Below are positions 1 to 8,159 of a DNA stretch of 64,000 nucleotides, piece after piece; the stretch's first letter is position 1, and every line of letters starts with the position of its first letter. A program made the translations under genes and the position numbers. Origin of the DNA: Anthonomus grandis grandis (Eukaryota; Arthropoda; Insecta; Coleoptera; Curculionidae); the NCBI RefSeq assembly GCF_022605725.1, contig NC_065560.1, positions 20,451,052-20,515,051 of the forward strand, written 5' to 3'. The notes beneath the pieces were generated by a model. It ran no database searches and was not told the DNA's origin. It was given only the letters and a program-made list of their open reading frames with translations.

Positions 1-706
1 GGAGAAAGCAAGAAATTATCGATTGGCTGACTGCAAAAGGTATTGCGTTTGAAGCAAATTTGATAAAAAAAGAACTGCTGGCAATAGCAAACTTACACAA
101 AACTCGCTTCATGAAATACGCCGTGGAAGATATAGCCGAAAAATATAATATAACTGTACTGCGCTTACCGCCATATCATTGCGAACTAAATCCTATAGAA
201 CTGATATGGGCGCAGGTAAAAGGATTTGTAGCAAGACAAAACACGACTTTTAAAATGAAAGATGTTAAGCTACTGTTTGATCAAGCCATTACGGAAGCGA
301 CACCAGAGAATTGGCGAAAAGCAGTCCAGCATGTAATTAAGCAAGAGGACAAAATGTGGGATCTTGACAACCTCATCGATCAGACAGTCGATCCTTTAAT
401 TATAATGTCAAGAGGTGATGACAGTTCGTCAGATGACGAAGAAGACTACAATCTATTATAATTTAAAATTGTTATACACTGTTCAAAAAGTGCCAGATCC
501 AAAAGTGACATTTTCAACTATTTTACTCTACATATTATGTTCAATAAATTTGTGAAAAAAATATATTATTCCATTTAAACAAAAATATTTTACATTGAAA
601 CTAATACCCAACTAAGGTAGTGGCATAAAATATTGGTGGATCACCAGGTACCACTTTTGCATACCTAATGAGGTTTTATTGCTCTACACACTTCTGAAAT
701 AGAGTA
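1..706 (+). mobile_element. Tc1/mariner-type DDE element, copy 1 (right part)
   Basis: Right-hand part of a DDE transposon whose left end lies outside the window. It holds the C-terminal part of the transposase (3-461), about 240 bases of AT-rich 3' flank, and a 25-bp terminal repeat at 682-706 that ends in GAGTA and is followed by TA (707-708), the target duplication typical of this superfamily. The same terminus occurs at both ends of copy 2 (2694-2718 and 4471-4495). The stretch 590-706 closely matches the reverse complement of 2694-2812, so copies 1 and 2 are one family facing each other. Termini and duplication are read directly; the family name is inferred from the protein. Confidence 0.85.
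3..461 (+). CDS. DDE transposase, C-terminal part (5' partial)
   Basis: The frame is open from the window edge to a TAA at 459-461, so the start is missing. The protein has the end of an IS630/Tc1-mariner-like (DDE_3) endonuclease: LPPYHCELNPIELIWAQVK carries the third catalytic acidic residue (E of NPIELIW), followed by an acidic tail ending DDSSSDDEEDYNLL. The enzyme would cut and join transposon ends in the nucleus. Two relatives lie at 3236-4199 and 8200-10010, both on the minus strand. This fragment has no internal stop over its 150-odd codons, so the copy may be fairly young. The first two catalytic aspartates would lie upstream of the window. Confidence 0.85.
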   Translation, partial: RKQEIIDWLTAKGIAFEANLIKKELLAIANLHKTRFMKYAVEDIAEKYNITVLRLPPYHCELNPIELIWAQVKGFVARQNTTFKMKDVKLLFDQAITEATPENWRKAVQHVIKQEDKMWDLDNLIDQTVDPLIIMSRGDDSSSDDEEDYNLL

Positions 707-734
707 TAGATGTAATATCTTTATTTACCAACAT

Positions 735-1768
735 ACCAACTTATTTAATTAAAAATATAGTTCAAAATAAATGGCACCTTATCAGAGACCACTGTAACAT
801 CCCTTTAGAAGAATTTTTAAGTCTTTTAGAGTTTGTATTTGAAAATAGTTATTTCAATAATATATATTACAAACAAATCTATGGTCTTGGAATGGGTAAC
901 TGTCTATCACTATATGTTCTGATCTGATTATGTCAGAATTACAGAAATATTGTATGGGGAAAATAAAATTTAGGTTACCATTTTTTAAAAGATTCGTTGA
1001 CGACATTGCCACGTGTATTCCAAAAACTAAAATAGAAAACATAAAAAGTACATTTAACAGAGAGATTTCTTAACTACCAATCAAATTACTCATTTAAACA
1101 AAAATTAAACATAGTTAGCAACCTAAAATCCCGCGCAATAGCCTTATCTCACTCCAGTTTACATAAAAAAAATGTTAACAAAATTAAAGATATTTTACTA
1201 AAAAAACAATTTTCCTCATAAACTATTAAACAAAATCCTAAACAATAACCCTACACCTATTAAAGTCAAGGAAAACCAAAACCATAAATTTGCAAAAATT
1301 CCTTATGTCAAAGGTTTGTCTGGAGTTGTTTCTGTTGATGAAGTCAGAATAGCGTTCAAAAATTAAAATACCATCAACAAATACTTCTCAAAACTCAAAG
1401 ATAAAACACCAAATGAGTTACAAAGTGGCGTGGTTTATAAAATACCCTGTTCTGATTGTCAAGCTCTGTATGTGGGTCAAACGGGCAGGTACTTAAAAAC
1501 CAGAATTAGCGAACACGAAAGAAGCGTAAAACCAACGAACTACGCAGCATCTGGGAAGACTGCTCTAGCAGAACACTCCTTCAATCAACAACAGCAATTT
1601 GATTTTAACAGCACTCGGATCATTGGCAGAGAATCAAATTATAAAAAAAGAATTTTACTAGAAATGGTTAATATAAAAAAGTATAAAGAAAGCATTAATG
1701 AAAAACAAGATACCGATGATCTAAATGCAAGTTACTATAATTTAATTAATTTACTACCAAAAAGATAA
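735..1768 (+). pseudogene. PLE reverse transcriptase / GIY-YIG endonuclease, broken
   Basis: Degenerate C-terminal two thirds of a PLE polyprotein. Read across frames, the translation shows KQIYGLGMGN (RT motif B region, about 870-900), then KRFVDDIAT near 990-1010, which keeps the catalytic VDD of motif C, then a linker, then an open frame 1430-1768 with the GIY-YIG nuclease: VYKIPCSDC, YVGQTGR, LKTRISEHE. These are the usual catalytic tyrosines and arginine plus the C-x2-C metal ligands of PLE nucleases. Stops and frameshifts lie between 900 and 1430, so it is not functional. The enzyme would nick target DNA and prime reverse transcription. The C-terminal domain alone is open for 112 codons and ends naturally at TAA 1766-1768. 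Confidence 0.85.
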
Positions 1769-2249
1769 AACTAAAACATAAAATTTATTTTTGTCAAAGA
1801 GTGTATGTCCCAAATTTAGATCACACAGTGTATTAACAAATTAAGTTTCTGGTTTTGAACGTATAGATAAATATATAGTATTGAATCATAAAAATTAAAT
1901 AAATAAACGCTCGAAAGAATAAAAACATTTGTTTCTTGGCTTATTGTTGATTCTAGTTTGCCCACAATAACACCTACAATTTAACCCATGTTAAAAATAA
2001 TTCTACGCTCCTATTATAAATGTGTTTTAACTATAACTTAAGAAACCTAGACTTAGGTAGGAGGTGTAATGTATTAAAAAAAAAAAAAAAAATAATAATT
2101 TTATACTGTTTTTTTTTTATAATTTTTTTTTTAACGGATTGTACCTGAATGTAATTTTAACTGTAACTTAAAGAACATTTATTTTAATAGTGTTTTTTAT
2201 GTACTTGAAATTACTTTGTTTTATCTCTGTAATTACTTGAATCCATTCC

Positions 2250-2292
2250 AGTGTCCTGAGGATGACTTAATATAAGTCGAAACGTCGACATT
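2250..2292 (+). ncRNA. hammerhead-ribozyme-like motif in PLE A
   Basis: Core CTGAGGA (2256-2262) fits CUGANGA. Stem II is GACTT (2264-2268) paired with AAGTC (2274-2278). GAAA follows at 2279-2282, then CGTC (2283-2286) with the expected cleavage position after C2286. Stem I forms from AGTGTC (2250-2255) with GACATT (2287-2292, one G-T pair). Stem III is minimal, as described for PLE hammerheads. All elements are read from sequence; activity is inference. Confidence 0.65.
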
Positions 2293-3034
2293 TAGGTAAA
2301 CAGGTTTCTGTTTTATTTCTGACCCCACACAACAACCCTCCGCAATATTGGTGATATATTATTTATTATTATTATTTAACTGACAATATGCAAACTCATG
2401 GATTATAAGCCTAAATTGGAGGAAGTGATGAATATGGGCACTTTTAAAATGTATAAACTCTTACCTCCATATTGTATAGTGGCTGAATTTGTGACTGCCA
2501 CCAGCTGTCCGATGCTTGCCAACAAAAAAACTACTCCGAATCTTAAACACATTTTGATATAAAAATGGCGAACCTCTGCTACTAAAAAAGACGCAGCTTA
2601 AACTTGTATGGGAACAAATTTCTATAAATACTCCTTTATAAAGCTGCTCGGTAAAAGATAAAACTTTTTGTGAATTTACTATTACGAATGTTATACTCTA
2701 TTGCAGAAATGTATAGAGCAATAAAACCTCATTAGGTATGCAAAAGTGATACCCAGTGACCCACCAATATTTTATGCCACTACTTTAGTTAGGTATTAGT
2801 TTCAATGTAAAATTCATTGTTTTCGTCGAGTACAGGTAGTGCCACTCGGTTTTGTGTCAATTTATGAGTTTTGCCCATTGTTATCCACTGATAAACATTG
2901 AAAACGGTTCGTCAAAGGCGTGCAACTGGGACTTGTTTTTTATGAGAGTTAATATCATATGTTACCTTATGATTTATGTAAATGCTATTTTATTTAAAAA
3001 AAAAATAGTAAAAATGTAATATAATACGTATGCA

Positions 3035-3187
3035 CAGGGTATCCCAAATTCTTGGGTCAATATCGGGAACTGGGTAACTTTTAGAGATACAGGGTAGGTT
3101 GAGCTGGTTAGATTAGTAAAAAGTTGCGCAACGTCATGCATAACAAAATGCCTGCCCCATGTTAGCCGGCGAATTTGGGACACCCTG
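3035..3187. mobile_element. mariner-type MITE (153 bp)
   Basis: Ends CAGGGTATCCCAAATTC (3035-3051) and GAATTTGGGACACCCTG (3171-3187) are inverted repeats with one mismatch. TA follows at 3188-3189; the left flank is CA, probably a mutated TA. There is no coding capacity. It lies inside the 3' flank of DDE copy 2, so it landed after that element. Confidence 0.7.
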
Positions 3188-3235
3188 TACATGGTATAAT
3201 ATATACCTAGATATAAATTAAATTATGATAGATAG

Positions 3236-4199
3236 AAGTGTTCGTCATCTGACGAGCTATCATCACATCTTGACATTATAATTAAACGGTCGACTGTCTG
3301 ATAGATCATGTTGTCAAGATCCCACATTTTGTCTTCTTGCTTAATTACATGCTGGACTGCTTTTCGCCAATTCTTTGTTAAACAGTAGCTTAACAATACC
3401 TTTTGTAATCAGCCAATCGATAATCTCTTGCTTTCTCTAACATGAATTTGGCGTCTTCTCTATTCGTCGTGAATGATAGCGTGCGTTCTCCATAACCACC
3501 ACCGAATTAGCCGGAAGAAATTTCATCATTTCACCAAAATACTCTTCGAAAACGTTCGAATTCATGTTTTCATGGTAATCACCTGTGCGAGTCGACTCAA
3601 AGGGTAGCAGAACTTCTTTTAAAAATCCCTCTTCGCTTCCAATGTGTGTGGTTATTTTTTTCTTTTCCCGAAGGCACTTTAATACCCGTGGACCGGCCTT
3701 CTATGAAAGCTTGGCGAGCACTAGTTATATTTTTGTCTTGCCACATTTTTTAAACTATATAACCTTCGTTAATCCACGTCTCATCAAGATAAAAAACTTT
3801 CTTTTGCTCCCTGCGGTACTGCTTGATACTTCTCAAGTATTTTTCGTCTCCAGCAAACAATTTCGTCGCTCTCTAGTAAAAGTGCTTTGCGCTTATGCTT
3901 TTCCCAGGCAAAATCCATACTCTTTAAAGTTTTCCATAAAGTTTTCTACTTATCAACGGAATACTGTCATCTCGGCCAAGCTCCATCAAAATTTTGTCTA
4001 GGATGGGTATTTCCTTTTTAAAATAAAAAGAGTAAACTTTTCTTTGAATTATACATTTGGTATTTTCATCAAAGACTTTTGTTGGTCGTCCCGGCTTTTG
4101 CTTGGGAGATTCCACTTGACCGGCTACTATTGTTTCCCGCAACAATTTGAAAATGGTGGACTTTCCAATTGTTATTGGAAATGTCATTGGCTTTGTCAT
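3236..4199 (-). pseudogene. DDE transposase copy 2, catalytic deletion
   Basis: Minus-strand relative of the transposase at 3-461. Going 5' to 3', an open segment 4199-3924 has a helix-turn-helix-like N-terminal part, including KQKPGRPTKVFDENTK. Near 3790-3765 the frame reads FYLDETWINEG (first catalytic Asp kept), and near 3515-3490 VVVMENAHYHS, where the usual second catalytic Asp (MDNAxYHS) is Glu. The CELNPIEL segment with the third residue is deleted at about 3390-3400, and the acidic tail ends near 3236. Frameshifts separate the pieces. It is certainly inactive; it might still be mobilised by a related enzyme because both termini are intact. Confidence 0.75.
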
Positions 4200-4497
4200 T
4201 CATGAACATCTTTCAACAATTTCTTGCACAGTAAAACTAGGGTAATCATGTTTTATGCAATCATGTACATTCAAAATAATAACTTATTAAATTAAAAGTA
4301 TTAAATTAATATTTAATCTGTTTCAAAATAGATGCATTTAATCCAAGAAATTAAATCTCAATTTCCAAGAAAATTATCCAAGAAAATTAAATTAATAAAT
4401 ATTACAAGTACCTGCGCCTATGAACGACCACGAAATTTAGCCAAACAGAATGAAATTTCCCAGTTTATTACTCTATACATTTCTGAAATAGAGTATA

Positions 4498-5155
4498 ATA
4501 ATCAATACGGCCATAAAAAGATAACGATTATTTGAAAAAATCAATTAATTTTAATATGGCTGTAAAGATTAGTGAAATGGCCATAATATTATTTTTTCAA
4601 TTAAAAGGCAATTTTGATAAAATAGTTTACTGGCTTTTCTTGATAGTTATTCTGATAAAAAAGTAATGAATCAAAACGGGGTTTTTATGTAGCGTTAAAG
4701 TTATGCGCCTTTATTTAATAAATTTATTTAAATTATAATATGTATATGAGAGTGTACTAAAAACAAATAGGCCATACTTGTTATATAGAAGCATTACATA
4801 TACTATATTAACATTAGGCTACTGTCTTATTTTCAAGATTGATCTTAATTGCTAGCTACTGCTGCAATTACACTATTCTCACAAGGTCTAAATCAGGAGT
4901 TTCTTCTTCTTCTCACAGAACTTATTTCCTATATAATGATTTGAAGTAGATGACCTATTTCTTCTCTCACAACAAGTTAGAATACGTAGGACACTGTGTT
5001 AGACATAGGAATCTTCAAATTTTTGTTATTTAATCATTTACAGTTTAGCTCATCGAAAACATACAGCAAAGCATTACAGGGTGGGAAAGAACTTTTCGAC
5101 AAGATGCAAAAATACGTAAACTTTTGATGCAAAAAACCTAGCAAAACCTTCAACT
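4498..5155. other. AT-rich spacer, no gene seen
   Basis: No open frame with recognisable domains. It holds low-complexity AT sequence and, near 5078, one ACAGGGTGGG end resembling a mariner-type terminus without a visible partner. Confidence 0.5.
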
Positions 5156-5184
5156 CTGCCGTCCTAAGCCAAAAAGACGGATCT
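5156..5184 (+). repeat. terminal repeat of DUF7869-type element (left)
   Basis: CTGCCGT (5156-5162) followed by a 22-bp motif (5163-5184) that starts CCTAAGCC and ends GACGGATCT. The reverse complement of 24258-24285 has the same structure, and 49053-49081 has CTGGCGT plus a related 22-mer. This marks the left end of a DUF7869-type element reading rightwards. It is either a separate solo end or the far end of the element whose gene lies at 19060-23566. The left flank (..TTCAACT) does not match the flank right of 24285 (TATAAGG..), so no target duplication supports joining them. Confidence 0.65.
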
Positions 5185-5348
5185 CAAGATTTTAAGTTTT
5201 TGAGTTATTGCGATTTATCGGTTTTTTATTACAGCACTCGTATTTATTTAATTTTTGAATTTTTTTTTAGTTATTTGTAGTAATATGTTTGAGTAATAAA
5301 TAACTTTAAAGTTTTATTTGTTTAGAAAGAGATTTTTAGTTAAAAATG

Positions 5349-5370
5349 AGATGCGTCTATTGCGCTTAGG
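5349..5370 (-). repeat. inverted subterminal 22-bp motif
   Basis: Reverse orientation copy of the 22-mer: begins AGATGCGTC and ends GCGCTTAGG on the plus strand. It is the same length as the terminal copy at 5163-5184 and as those at 23975-24278, at a distance of about 165 bases from the end. Probably a subterminal recombinase-binding site. Confidence 0.6.
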
Positions 5371-5731
5371 ATTTTAGTACAAATTTTAGATACATCAAGA
5401 AGGATATTGCATTTTGCTAATATTATTATTAAATATTTGCTAATATTACAAAAGAAATGGACAGCTTTATTACATACTTTTTAAACAAAGGTTTATTGAA
5501 AGGGAATAAGTTTAACATAACATGTAATTAAACGGTCCCCCTTATTATAAAGAATAAACTTAAGGTTAAGGTTTAGTATACTTTGTTCGTCAGAGGTTAA
5601 AATAACATCAGACAAATTTAAAAATCTTTTATGGAACTGAAAATGACAATGGCCTAATTTTATTTGATATTCCCTAAAGTTATTAGACCTAATGGTAGCT
5701 TTAGGTGATTGTGGTAACTTAACGTGAATTA

Positions 5732-6687
5732 GTGGACTCACAAACACGAGAGACTTTAGCTGTGGAGGCTGATAGCATTTTGCAGATGACTGATACAAGA
5801 AATAAGAATATCTTACGCGCTAAAATAATAAACTTTTTAAATTCTAGATGTGGCTCGAACAGCTTAAACAATAACATCAATAAAAAGCACCTAATTTCAT
5901 TAAAAAATAAAATGAAGAGTAACGATTTGATATTGTCAAAAGCAGACAAGGGTAATTGCTTAGTCATTCTAAACAAGACTGACTATATTCAAAAGATATT
6001 GGATTTTCTGGACTCGGAGGATTTCATTACAGTTAATAGAGACCCCACCAATTCGTATTTTACGAAAGTTAAGCAAACATTGGACAGATGTAGCTTAACT
6101 CTCGATTTCTTTAACACTAAAAAAGAAAAACTGTATCCTATGAATCCTAGAACTCCGATTCTTTATGGTCTCCCCAAAATCCATAAGACCAATTTTCCCA
6201 TAAGACCAGTGGTTTCCTTTGTTAACTCCCCATGCTATAATTTTTCCTTTTGGTTGAATAACGTTCTCAGGGAGGTGACCAACTTTAAAAGTATTTATTC
6301 GACTAAGAATTCTGTTGATCTAACCAACAGTTTGAAAAATCTTATTATTCCTGATGGATCTAAACTTATTTCCTTAAATGTAAAAAATCTTTTTCCCAGC
6401 ATCCTTCCCAAAGATTGTTTAAAGTTAGTGAGAACTCTCCTATTAAAAACATCTCTTAGTCGTATAGTCATTGAGGGTCTTTTAGACTTACGAATCATTT
6501 GCTGACCTCTACTCATAATTTTTCTCCGGGGGTGGGAGCTGAAATGCTTCATGAATGCCCTAAAGGTAAGAAGCTTGACCTTCTGGAGAAAATGGAAATT
6601 ACAAAAGCTAAAAAGAGTCCTGTTCTCGTGTGTGTGAATGACGTGTTTACTTTTGAACCTAATTTAATTTTTAACAATTTAATTTAG
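5732..6687 (+). pseudogene. PLE reverse transcriptase, N-terminal part, broken
   Basis: An open frame of 257 codons (5732-6505) shows the PLE RT signature: LSKADKGNCLVIL near residue 70, YGLPKIHKTNFPIRP near residue 145, and motif A region SLNVKNLFPSIL near residue 213. The catalytic motif A aspartate, expected as F/L-D-V, is Asn here, so this copy is dead even before the frameshift at about 6500. The following frame (6499-6687) reads ECPKGKKLDLLEKMEI, the conserved C-terminal tail of PLE proteins, which shows an internal deletion of RT motifs B-E and the endonuclease. Confidence 0.85.
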
Positions 6688-6772
6688 CTAAGTATCATTT
6701 AACATTTTTCTTGTAGTGTAGTCACTTTCTTCAATTTACATTGGCTAACGTGTTAAGTTGTTTTAGCATTAG

Positions 6773-6845
6773 GTCCGTATAGCCGATAGGTTTTACACTT
6801 GTACTTATAACCTTATTGTACCGGGTTCGATTCTCGTTGAGTCTA
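6773..6845 (+). ncRNA. tRNA-like pol III box A/box B segment
   Basis: TAGCCGATAGG (6780-6790) resembles a box A and GGTTCGATTCT (6824-6834) a box B, 44 bases apart, which is exactly the tRNA spacing. A CTTATAA loop sits where an anticodon loop would be. The acceptor and anticodon stems do not pair, so this is not a working tRNA gene. It may be a tRNA-derived SINE head or a pol III promoter fossil inside the 3' region of PLE B. Confidence 0.4.
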
Positions 6846-7007
6846 TGTTGTTGCGTTCCACTTTTTAATTTTTATTTTTTGCTTTGTACAATTATAACCT
6901 TAAAATCATTGTTTATTTATGTACTGTGAAGTGTGTCTATGGCTTCTAAAGGTTTTTTATTGTTTTATGTAAGTTTTTAGTTTTGCTTAAGTATTATTTT
7001 TATTTTA

Positions 7008-7050
7008 GGCCTGATGATGCTCTAACTAGAGCGAAACACGTGTAGCCCGT
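7008..7050 (+). ncRNA. hammerhead-ribozyme-like motif in PLE B
   Basis: Core CTGATGA (7011-7017) is a perfect match. Stem II is GCTCT (7019-7023) with AGAGC (7028-7032). GAAA follows (7033-7036), then CACGTGTA (7037-7044) as a very short stem III and a GTA cleavage triplet. GGC (7008-7010) pairs with GCC (7045-7047) to start stem I. This is the best preserved core of the three hammerheads in the window. Confidence 0.7.
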
Positions 7051-7493
7051 TTAATTACATGTTGTGAGACCGTAACTTTGTGTTTTTCTTGGTTTTTTCG
7101 TTAATCTTTCTTTTTAAAATTCCAAGGACTTTTTGTTGTTTTTTTGGAGGTGGCAGTATTTTATTTTTTGTAATTTTGGCAGTAAGAAAATCAAGTGGAA
7201 TTTTTGGACCATCGAAGTCATCTTGGTATGTCATAATATGGGAACCCCTTTGGACAGATACAGTGTGGCAGACGGATCTGAAACACTTCGGCCTGAGGTA
7301 AGGGGAATGCAGTAGTGGAGACAACATGGCCGACTTCATTCATAAAATGGACAGTGGCGTGTGGTATTATGTGAAACTATTTAAGTTCGATTTAAGGAAA
7401 ATAATTTTAAAATTTATCAAAATAAATTTTCCTAATTAATTATTCATTTGCATGTTTTATGGTTTTAGAAATAAGTTATTTTTTTTTGGTATA

Positions 7494-7776
7494 CAGGGTA
7501 TCCCACAATCAACGTCACAGGCTGTAACTTTTTTATTTTTAACTATAAAAATTTAAAAAAAAATTTAATAGCTATAGGACCACTACCCAAAATTACTTAA
7601 AAAAACTACCCCCAACAAATACATCCCCCAAAAATGAATTTATCTTTTTTGAATATGGGGTAGTTTTTTTAAGTAATTTTGGTAGTGATCCTATAGCTAT
7701 TAAAAATATATTTAAAAAAAAATATACTTAAAAATAAAAAAGTTATAGCCTGTGACGTTGATTGTGGAACACTCTG
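7494..7776. mobile_element. fold-back MITE, 283 bp, TA-flanked
   Basis: The two halves are reverse complements along nearly their full length: CACAATCAACGTCACAGGCT near the left end matches AGCCTGTGACGTTGATTGTG near the right, and GCTATAGGACCACTACC matches GGTAGTGATCCTATAGC near the centre, leaving a loop of a few dozen bases. The outer bases are CAGGGTATCCC and, inverted, CAGAGTGTTCC. TA flanks both sides (7492-7493, 7777-7778). No protein. It fits a mariner-derived MITE. Confidence 0.85.
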
Positions 7777-7778
7777 TA

Positions 7779-8159
7779 TACAGGGTTGCACGCAAATATC
7801 TCTGTTGCTAAGCCGAATTTAAAAACAAAGTTTAAACAAAGGTTGCTAAGGTCACAGGGGGCCACGTCACTGCAATAGTACGTGTATTTTGAAGGTCATT
7901 AAAAAAAACAAGACAAAAGCCAAACGTCGAGTCAAATGAGCCACCTGGTATAGATTATAAAAAACGAACAGCATAAGCGTTTTGGCAATGAGAAAAGTTC
8001 GGTTAAACTAGAAACGGGAATTTTTATGTTTTTTTATGCGAAATTTTCACTCTTTTTGGTATTTCCGAAAATTTGAGAAAAATATAAGGTAAATAACTTA
8101 CCTAATTTTTCGTTTACTGTTATTTATATTATTGTTTTTTTTAAGTCTCACACACTTCA
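7779..8159. other. AT-rich spacer, no gene seen
   Basis: A second mariner-like end, TACAGGGTTGCACGC (7778-7792), directly follows the fold-back element. Nothing else is recognisable. Confidence 0.4.

Larger units (their letters stand above)
720..2330 (+). mobile_element. Penelope-like element A (5'-truncated)
   Basis: A Penelope-like retroelement lacking its 5' part. It begins in the palm of the reverse transcriptase near 735, continues through a linker to a GIY-YIG endonuclease ending at 1768, and then has about 500 bases of 3' untranslated sequence with a poly-A/poly-T stretch (2074-2135) and a hammerhead-like fold at 2250-2292. It sits exactly between the two inverted DDE copies (1-706 and 2694-4495). 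The 3' boundary is not visible as a repeat, so the end is approximate. Confidence 0.75.
2694..4495 (-). mobile_element. Tc1/mariner-type DDE element, copy 2 (full length, defective)
   Basis: A complete element about 1.8 kb long. The 25-bp inverted termini are 2694-2718 and 4471-4495, flanked by TA at 2692-2693 and 4496-4497. The transposase is on the minus strand (3236-4199 plus decayed upstream exon sequence). A small MITE sits in its 3' flank (3035-3187). It is oriented opposite to copy 1, so the two right halves form a long inverted repeat around PLE A. Compared with copy 1, about 200 bases around the catalytic glutamate are deleted: sequence equivalent to copy 1 position 48 is joined directly to that equivalent to about 262. 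Confidence 0.85.
5493..7060 (+). mobile_element. Penelope-like element B (internally deleted, inverted 5' piece)
   Basis: A PLE with three parts: a minus-strand piece of the N-terminal coding region (5798-5493, containing HKRFLNLSDVILTSDEQ), the plus-strand N-terminal and RT finger region (5732-6500), and a C-terminal tail (6499-6687) that normally follows the GIY-YIG domain. The RT palm and nuclease between them are missing. The 3' region carries a tRNA-like box A/box B pair (6773-6845) and a hammerhead (7008-7050). The inverted 5' piece is the sort of junction reported for PLE insertions. The 3' end is approximate. Confidence 0.75.

Noticed and set aside
6773..6845. a working tRNA-Ile(TAT) gene
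   Set aside because: Box spacing is right and a CTTATAA loop is in place, but neither the acceptor nor the anticodon stem pairs.
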